A stretch of 64,000 nucleotides of DNA from contig NZ_CP087998.1 in NCBI RefSeq assembly GCF_021044585.1, positions 1,426,001 to 1,490,000 on the forward strand, written 5' to 3'. The position numbers and the translations under genes were made by a program. This DNA is from Sulfurimonas sp. HSL-3221 (GTDB lineage Bacteria; Campylobacterota; Campylobacteria; Campylobacterales; Sulfurimonadaceae). Below the pieces are notes generated by a model. That model was not told where the DNA came from. It saw only the letters and a program-made list of their open reading frames with translations, and did not search any database. Shown here in pieces: positions 61,272 to 64,000 of the stretch; within the stretch, counting starts at the first letter, position 1; each line of letters opens with the position of its first letter.

Positions 61272-62382
61272 ACTCACCCTTTACGACACGCTGCACCGTC
61301 TCCTGAGGCAGCTGCGGCACATAGGCGAGCAGCAGGTTGTCCTCGACGTGTTGCGGATCGACGGCACCGAAGAGCGCACTCAGGATCCCCCCGGAACGGG
61401 CGAACTGCAGCGCGCTGATAATATCCGTGAGTTCGCCGGTGCCCAGCAGCTCGCGGAGACGGCTGTCGAACTTCCCTTTGAAAAGGTTCATCTGCAGCAG
61501 CGACGACGCCGCGAAACACTGCAGCCCGTAGCCGTAAGCCGCCTGCAGCAGCGTATAGTAGCGCCCGTCCGGCCCCTTCTGGTTGGCGTAGCTGTACGCA
61601 TGTGTTTTGGCGAGGTTGAACGGCACTTCCAGGAAGCGCAGGTGATGCTCCTTACCCCCGACCTCTTCGGCGATGGAGACGATGTCTCTGAGGCTGAGGT
61701 ACTCGGTGTGCCCCTCCTCGTACAAAAAGCCGTTCCACGCCGCAATGCCGTAGTGGCGGATCTTGCCCTCTGCCACCAGCGCTTCAAAGAGCTTGAACGC
61801 CTCGGCGATGCGCAGGCGAAGCGTCATGTAATCCACGTAGCCGAGCTGGGTCTCGGGGTTGTGGAGGAAGAGCGCGTCCAGCGTCTCAATGCCCAGATTC
61901 TTGAGCGAGGTCTCAACGCTCCAGCGCAGGAACTTGGGGCTCATGCAGTGCTGGTCGACGACAATGTCGTCCTTGGTCGCGAGGCCCGCTTCGAGCATAT
62001 GCTTGTTGATCCACTCGTAAGGATCCGGGAAAGGGAAATCCAGGGGGATAAATCCCGCCTTGGAGGTGATAAACAGTTGTTCGCGGGTCGCTTTGCCCTC
62101 TGCAAAAAGCTCGGCCAATGCCTCGCCGATCTCACGCTCGCTCATCTGGTAGCGGTAGTTGATCGCCGTATCGATGACGTTGATGCCGTTTTGCACCGCC
62201 GTCTTCACCGCGTCTTTATAGTTGAGAACATAGTTCTCTTCGCGGTAGGGCTCTTTGCGGAAGGTCCCGAGCCCCATCGACGAGAGGAAAGCCTCGCCGT
62301 TGAAGCGGTAGAAGTCCCGACTGAATTTCGGGAACTGTTTCAGGTAGCCGAATGTTCCTTCTTTGGTCGCGTATGAGGCCAT
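61261..62382 (-). CDS. Aldo/keto reductase-family protein
   Basis: 373 residues from ATG 62382, which overlaps the nifU stop (TAATG). NAD(P)H-dependent (beta/alpha)8 barrel: FLSSMGLGTFRKEPYREENY, GINVIDTAINYRYQMSEREI (catalytic Asp, Tyr), LFITSKAGFIPLDFPFPDPY (Lys), DALFLHNPETQ (His) and IRHYGIAAWNGF. Substrate unknown; found in some nif clusters. Second gene of the nifU operon. Confidence 0.85.
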   Translation of the reverse strand: MASYATKEGTFGYLKQFPKFSRDFYRFNGEAFLSSMGLGTFRKEPYREENYVLNYKDAVKTAVQNGINVIDTAINYRYQMSEREIGEALAELFAEGKATREQLFITSKAGFIPLDFPFPDPYEWINKHMLEAGLATKDDIVVDQHCMSPKFLRWSVETSLKNLGIETLDALFLHNPETQLGYVDYMTLRLRIAEAFKLFEALVAEGKIRHYGIAAWNGFLYEEGHTEYLSLRDIVSIAEEVGGKEHHLRFLEVPFNLAKTHAYSYANQKGPDGRYYTLLQAAYGYGLQCFAASSLLQMNLFKGKFDSRLRELLGTGELTDIISALQFARSGGILSALFGAVDPQHVEDNLLLAYVPQLPQETVQRVVKGEYAV

Positions 62383-63353
62383 TAAGTAACGATTACCTTG
62401 ATCGGGGCTTTGAGTTTGAAGTTGAGCATGTCTTCGATACCCGCCAGCGTCGTCGTCGTATTCATGGAGCAGCTCATACATTCGCCCTGGTACTTGATCA
62501 GGACGTCCCATTTGCCTTCGTTCTCAACGATGTCGAGCAGTTCGACGTCGCCGCCGTCCGCTTTGAGGGTCGGGCGGATATACTCTTCGAGGATCGATTC
62601 GACCGCTTTGATCTTCTGGACAAGGCCCATGGATTCGAAAGTACCGTCGCCTTTTGCTTCGATGATCTTGCGGCTCTTCTCTTCGGCAGCCATTTCCTCG
62701 AGCGCCTGCTCGAGCAGGTCGACGAGGTAGACGTCTTTCTTCTCGTGGCCGCCCTCTTTGACACAGGATTTACAGAAACCGCCGGCCTTGGTATAATCGG
62801 TAATCTCCTCGACGGATTTGAGCTTGTTGAGCTTGATGACTTCCATGATCGTATCCTGAGTGATACGGGCACATTCACAGATGATGAACTCATCCTCGAA
62901 GCTCTCCATGTCGACACCCTTGTAGATGGAAGCCGCTTTTTTGATAACGTCGTAGGCCATAACGGAACAGTGCATCTTCTGTCCCGGTACCGCCGGCACG
63001 TCCGGATCGTCACGGAGCGCTTTTTCGACGTCGATGTTCGTAATTTTCAGAGCATCGTCGACGGTCTTGCCCATACAGAGTTCGGCCATCATATCAGAAC
63101 TGGCGATCGCCGTACCGCAACCGAAACTTTTGAACTTGCTGACCTTGATCGTATCCGTCGACGGATCGATCAGCCAGTAAAGGCGCACGGCGTCGCCGCA
63201 GCTCTCTGCACCGAAATCGGCGATAACGAGTTTGTCCTCGCCGGCATCGGCCTCGGTCAGCTCACCCATATTAATAGGATCGTTCATTCTACGCTGTACT
63301 TCGGTTGAGTACTCCTCCCAGAGTGCTCCGCCGATCAAATCATCTCTAGCCAT
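62382..63353 (-). CDS. nifU: Modular Fe-S scaffold NifU
   Basis: 323 residues with the three NifU modules: N-terminal IscU-like domain (FGAESCGDAVRLYWLID, KSFGCGTAIASSDMMAEL, KMHCSVMAYDVIKKA), central [2Fe-2S] domain (FIICECARITQDT ... AGGFCKSCVKEGG) and C-terminal Nfu domain (LIKYQGECMSCSMNTTTTLA). Assembles Fe-S clusters for nitrogenase. In Campylobacterota NifU can also be housekeeping; here a -24/-12 promoter and neighbouring nifT argue for the nif role. NifS is not adjacent. Confidence 0.93.
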   Translation of the reverse strand: MARDDLIGGALWEEYSTEVQRRMNDPINMGELTEADAGEDKLVIADFGAESCGDAVRLYWLIDPSTDTIKVSKFKSFGCGTAIASSDMMAELCMGKTVDDALKITNIDVEKALRDDPDVPAVPGQKMHCSVMAYDVIKKAASIYKGVDMESFEDEFIICECARITQDTIMEVIKLNKLKSVEEITDYTKAGGFCKSCVKEGGHEKKDVYLVDLLEQALEEMAAEEKSRKIIEAKGDGTFESMGLVQKIKAVESILEEYIRPTLKADGGDVELLDIVENEGKWDVLIKYQGECMSCSMNTTTTLAGIEDMLNFKLKAPIKVIVT

Positions 63354-63393
63354 TTTGTGACCCCTTTTTGAAAAAGATTTCTACCGGCCATTA

Positions 63394-63409
63394 TGCAAAT
63401 GGCGTTCCA
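63394..63409 (-). promoter_or_regulatory. Sigma54 promoter for nifU
   Basis: Minus strand TGGAACGCCATTTGCA; GG and GC 10 bases apart, 41 bases before the ATG. Best match in the window with the 56.3 kb site. A TGT-N10-ACA at 63458-63473 is placed about 80 bases upstream of the predicted start, as expected for a NifA site. Confidence 0.8.
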
Positions 63410-63466
63410 GTTGAGCCCCCCCGCCGAAAAACATTTTAAATGACAAAAATGTCACCCTGTAACATC

Positions 63467-63482
63467 GGGAACATCTTATGCA
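63467..63482 (+). promoter_or_regulatory. Candidate sigma54 promoter for the PII-like gene
   Basis: GGGAACATCTTATGCA, with GG and GC 10 bases apart and the start near 63493. Divergent from the nifU promoter, 57 bases away. Confidence 0.65.
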
Positions 63483-63515
63483 GGGTTTATAGTAATCCCC
63501 ATGAAAGGATCAGCC

Positions 63516-63911
63516 ATGTACCAACTGACTGCCATCTTCAACCGCAGTTGCCTCAGTGACGTATTACTGGAGCTCAAAGAGCGCGCCATCGAGGGCGTTA
63601 CCATCAGTGAGGTGATCGGAAAAGGCGGCGTCGCGTTCGATGACGCGGGCCCGGTCGAGCTCGATGAGAACATCCGTCTCGACATCGTCGTCTCGAACGA
63701 ACTTTTCAAAGAGGCAGCCAAAGAGGCGATCCGATGCAATACCCGCGATCTCGGCAAGGGAAGCGGCAAGATGTGGGTCACCCCGGTCCTGGAAGTCGAA
63801 CGGATCCGTACCGGCGAAACCAACGAAGCGGCCCTCCGCCACAACGACAGTGACGAGCGCGCCCTGCACTTCGACAGCTACTACACCGCCATCGATACGC
63901 CGGCGAGCTGA
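63516..63911 (+). CDS. PII-family nitrogen regulator with short T-loop
   Basis: 131 residues from ATG 63516 (MYQLTAIFNRSCLSDVLLEL) behind AAAGGA; the upstream ATG 63501 has no RBS. C-terminal part GKGSGKMWVTPVLEVERIRT then GETNEAAL is the PII ATP-binding signature. The T-loop segment (GKGGVAFDDAGPVELDENIR) is shorter than in GlnB/GlnK and lacks the uridylylated Tyr51. A 2-oxoglutarate/ATP sensor is likely; sigma54-driven and next to nifU, so it may control nitrogenase or NifA (inference). Confidence 0.85.
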   Translation: MYQLTAIFNRSCLSDVLLELKERAIEGVTISEVIGKGGVAFDDAGPVELDENIRLDIVVSNELFKEAAKEAIRCNTRDLGKGSGKMWVTPVLEVERIRTGETNEAALRHNDSDERALHFDSYYTAIDTPAS

Positions 63912-63921
63912 GCCTCAGCTC
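63905..63921. terminator. Palindrome at convergent junction of PII-like gene and rpoN
   Basis: GAGCTGAG-C-CTCAGCTC, 8-bp inverted repeat around one base, holding the stop codons of both genes. Possible bidirectional terminator, as at 18276. Confidence 0.45.
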
Positions 63922-64000
63922 TCGGCCAGCTTATAAAGAAAGCGCCGCTCTTTGAAGGGCGGTATCTCCAGCTCCTGGCGGTATTTCGCGATGGAGCGCC
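63915..64000 (-). CDS. rpoN: RNA polymerase sigma54 factor, C-terminal end (partial)
   Basis: The last 27 codons run off the window edge: RSIAKYRQELEIPPFKERRF then LYKLAES and stop. This is the RpoN box region (canonical ARRTVAKYREEL), which reads the -24 element. The Arg-Thr-Val to Arg-Ser-Ile changes are conservative. Finding rpoN beside the nif genes fits the -24/-12 promoters; whether the genome has a second rpoN is unknown. Confidence 0.75.
   Translation of the reverse strand, partial: RSIAKYRQELEIPPFKERRFLYKLAES

Noticed and set aside
63441-63454. TGACA-N4-TGTCA inverted repeat as an FNR/CRP site
   Set aside because: Half sites do not match FNR (TTGAT) or CRP (TGTGA-N6) and a 5-bp repeat in AT-rich DNA is easily fortuitous.

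Overview
Organism. The gene set points to a GC-rich, nitrogen-fixing member of the Campylobacterota (Sulfurimonas/Sulfuricurvum-like). Evidence: a PEB4-type peptidyl-prolyl isomerase close to class II fructose-bisphosphate aldolase, a RibBA whose GTP-cyclohydrolase half is degenerate, a PycA-type biotin carboxylase, and promoters dominated by a TATAAT -10 box. The species is not identified from sequence. Coding is dense, with many ATGA/GTGA overlaps and convergent genes that share stop-codon bases.

Layout. 0-6.2 kb: a Lap-type biofilm-adhesin module on the minus strand (TolC, LapG, LapD, LapB). 6.3-36.8 kb: mostly housekeeping genes (DUF255 thioredoxin-like, PPK2, thrC, MGMT, cutA, an MddA/NnrU-like methyltransferase, a nadE-aminotransferase-lpxK-argB-lrgA-lrgB operon, mnmA, a two-component system, fba, peb4, a hybrid kinase, nth, pepD, cmoA, ribBA). 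Here a Sel1 gene lies between two copies of the 3' end of a metallo-hydrolase gene. 36.8-37.1 kb: tRNA-Gln and initiator tRNA-Met behind a near-perfect sigma70 promoter. 37.1-41.9 kb: four overlapping genes that look like an exopolysaccharide synthase and export locus. 41.9-42.1 kb is non-coding.

42.1-64 kb is a nitrogen-fixation accessory region: NifO/ArsC-like protein, VWA protein, MoxR ATPase, NifQ-like protein, SagB-type nitroreductase, ankyrin protein, thiol peroxidase, NifA, two tiny proteins, NifT, a flavoprotein, an aldo/keto reductase, NifU, a PII-like protein and the 3' end of rpoN. Six -24/-12 (sigma54) elements of the form GAAC-N7-TGCA sit at the heads of these units, which suggests one NifA/sigma54 regulon. 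The nitrogenase structural genes are not in the window.

Inside this region, 45.75-49.48 kb is an AT-rich island of three genes in the same orientation (HNH nuclease, PD-(D/E)XK-like protein, AbiC-like protein). Three near-identical ~70-bp imperfect palindromes accompany them at or near their 3' ends, and two contain the stop codon of the gene they follow. This is the architecture of integron gene cassettes with attC sites, without an integrase nearby. It separates the MoxR unit from the VWA unit.

Strongest leads: (1) the integrase-less cassette array carrying likely anti-phage genes, one with a possible phase-variable A8 tract; (2) a sigma54-controlled MoxR/VWA pair with NifQ and unknown proteins, a candidate nitrogenase maturation or repair system; (3) the two micro-proteins after nifA; (4) the exopolysaccharide operon. 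All functional statements come from reading motifs; no database search was run.
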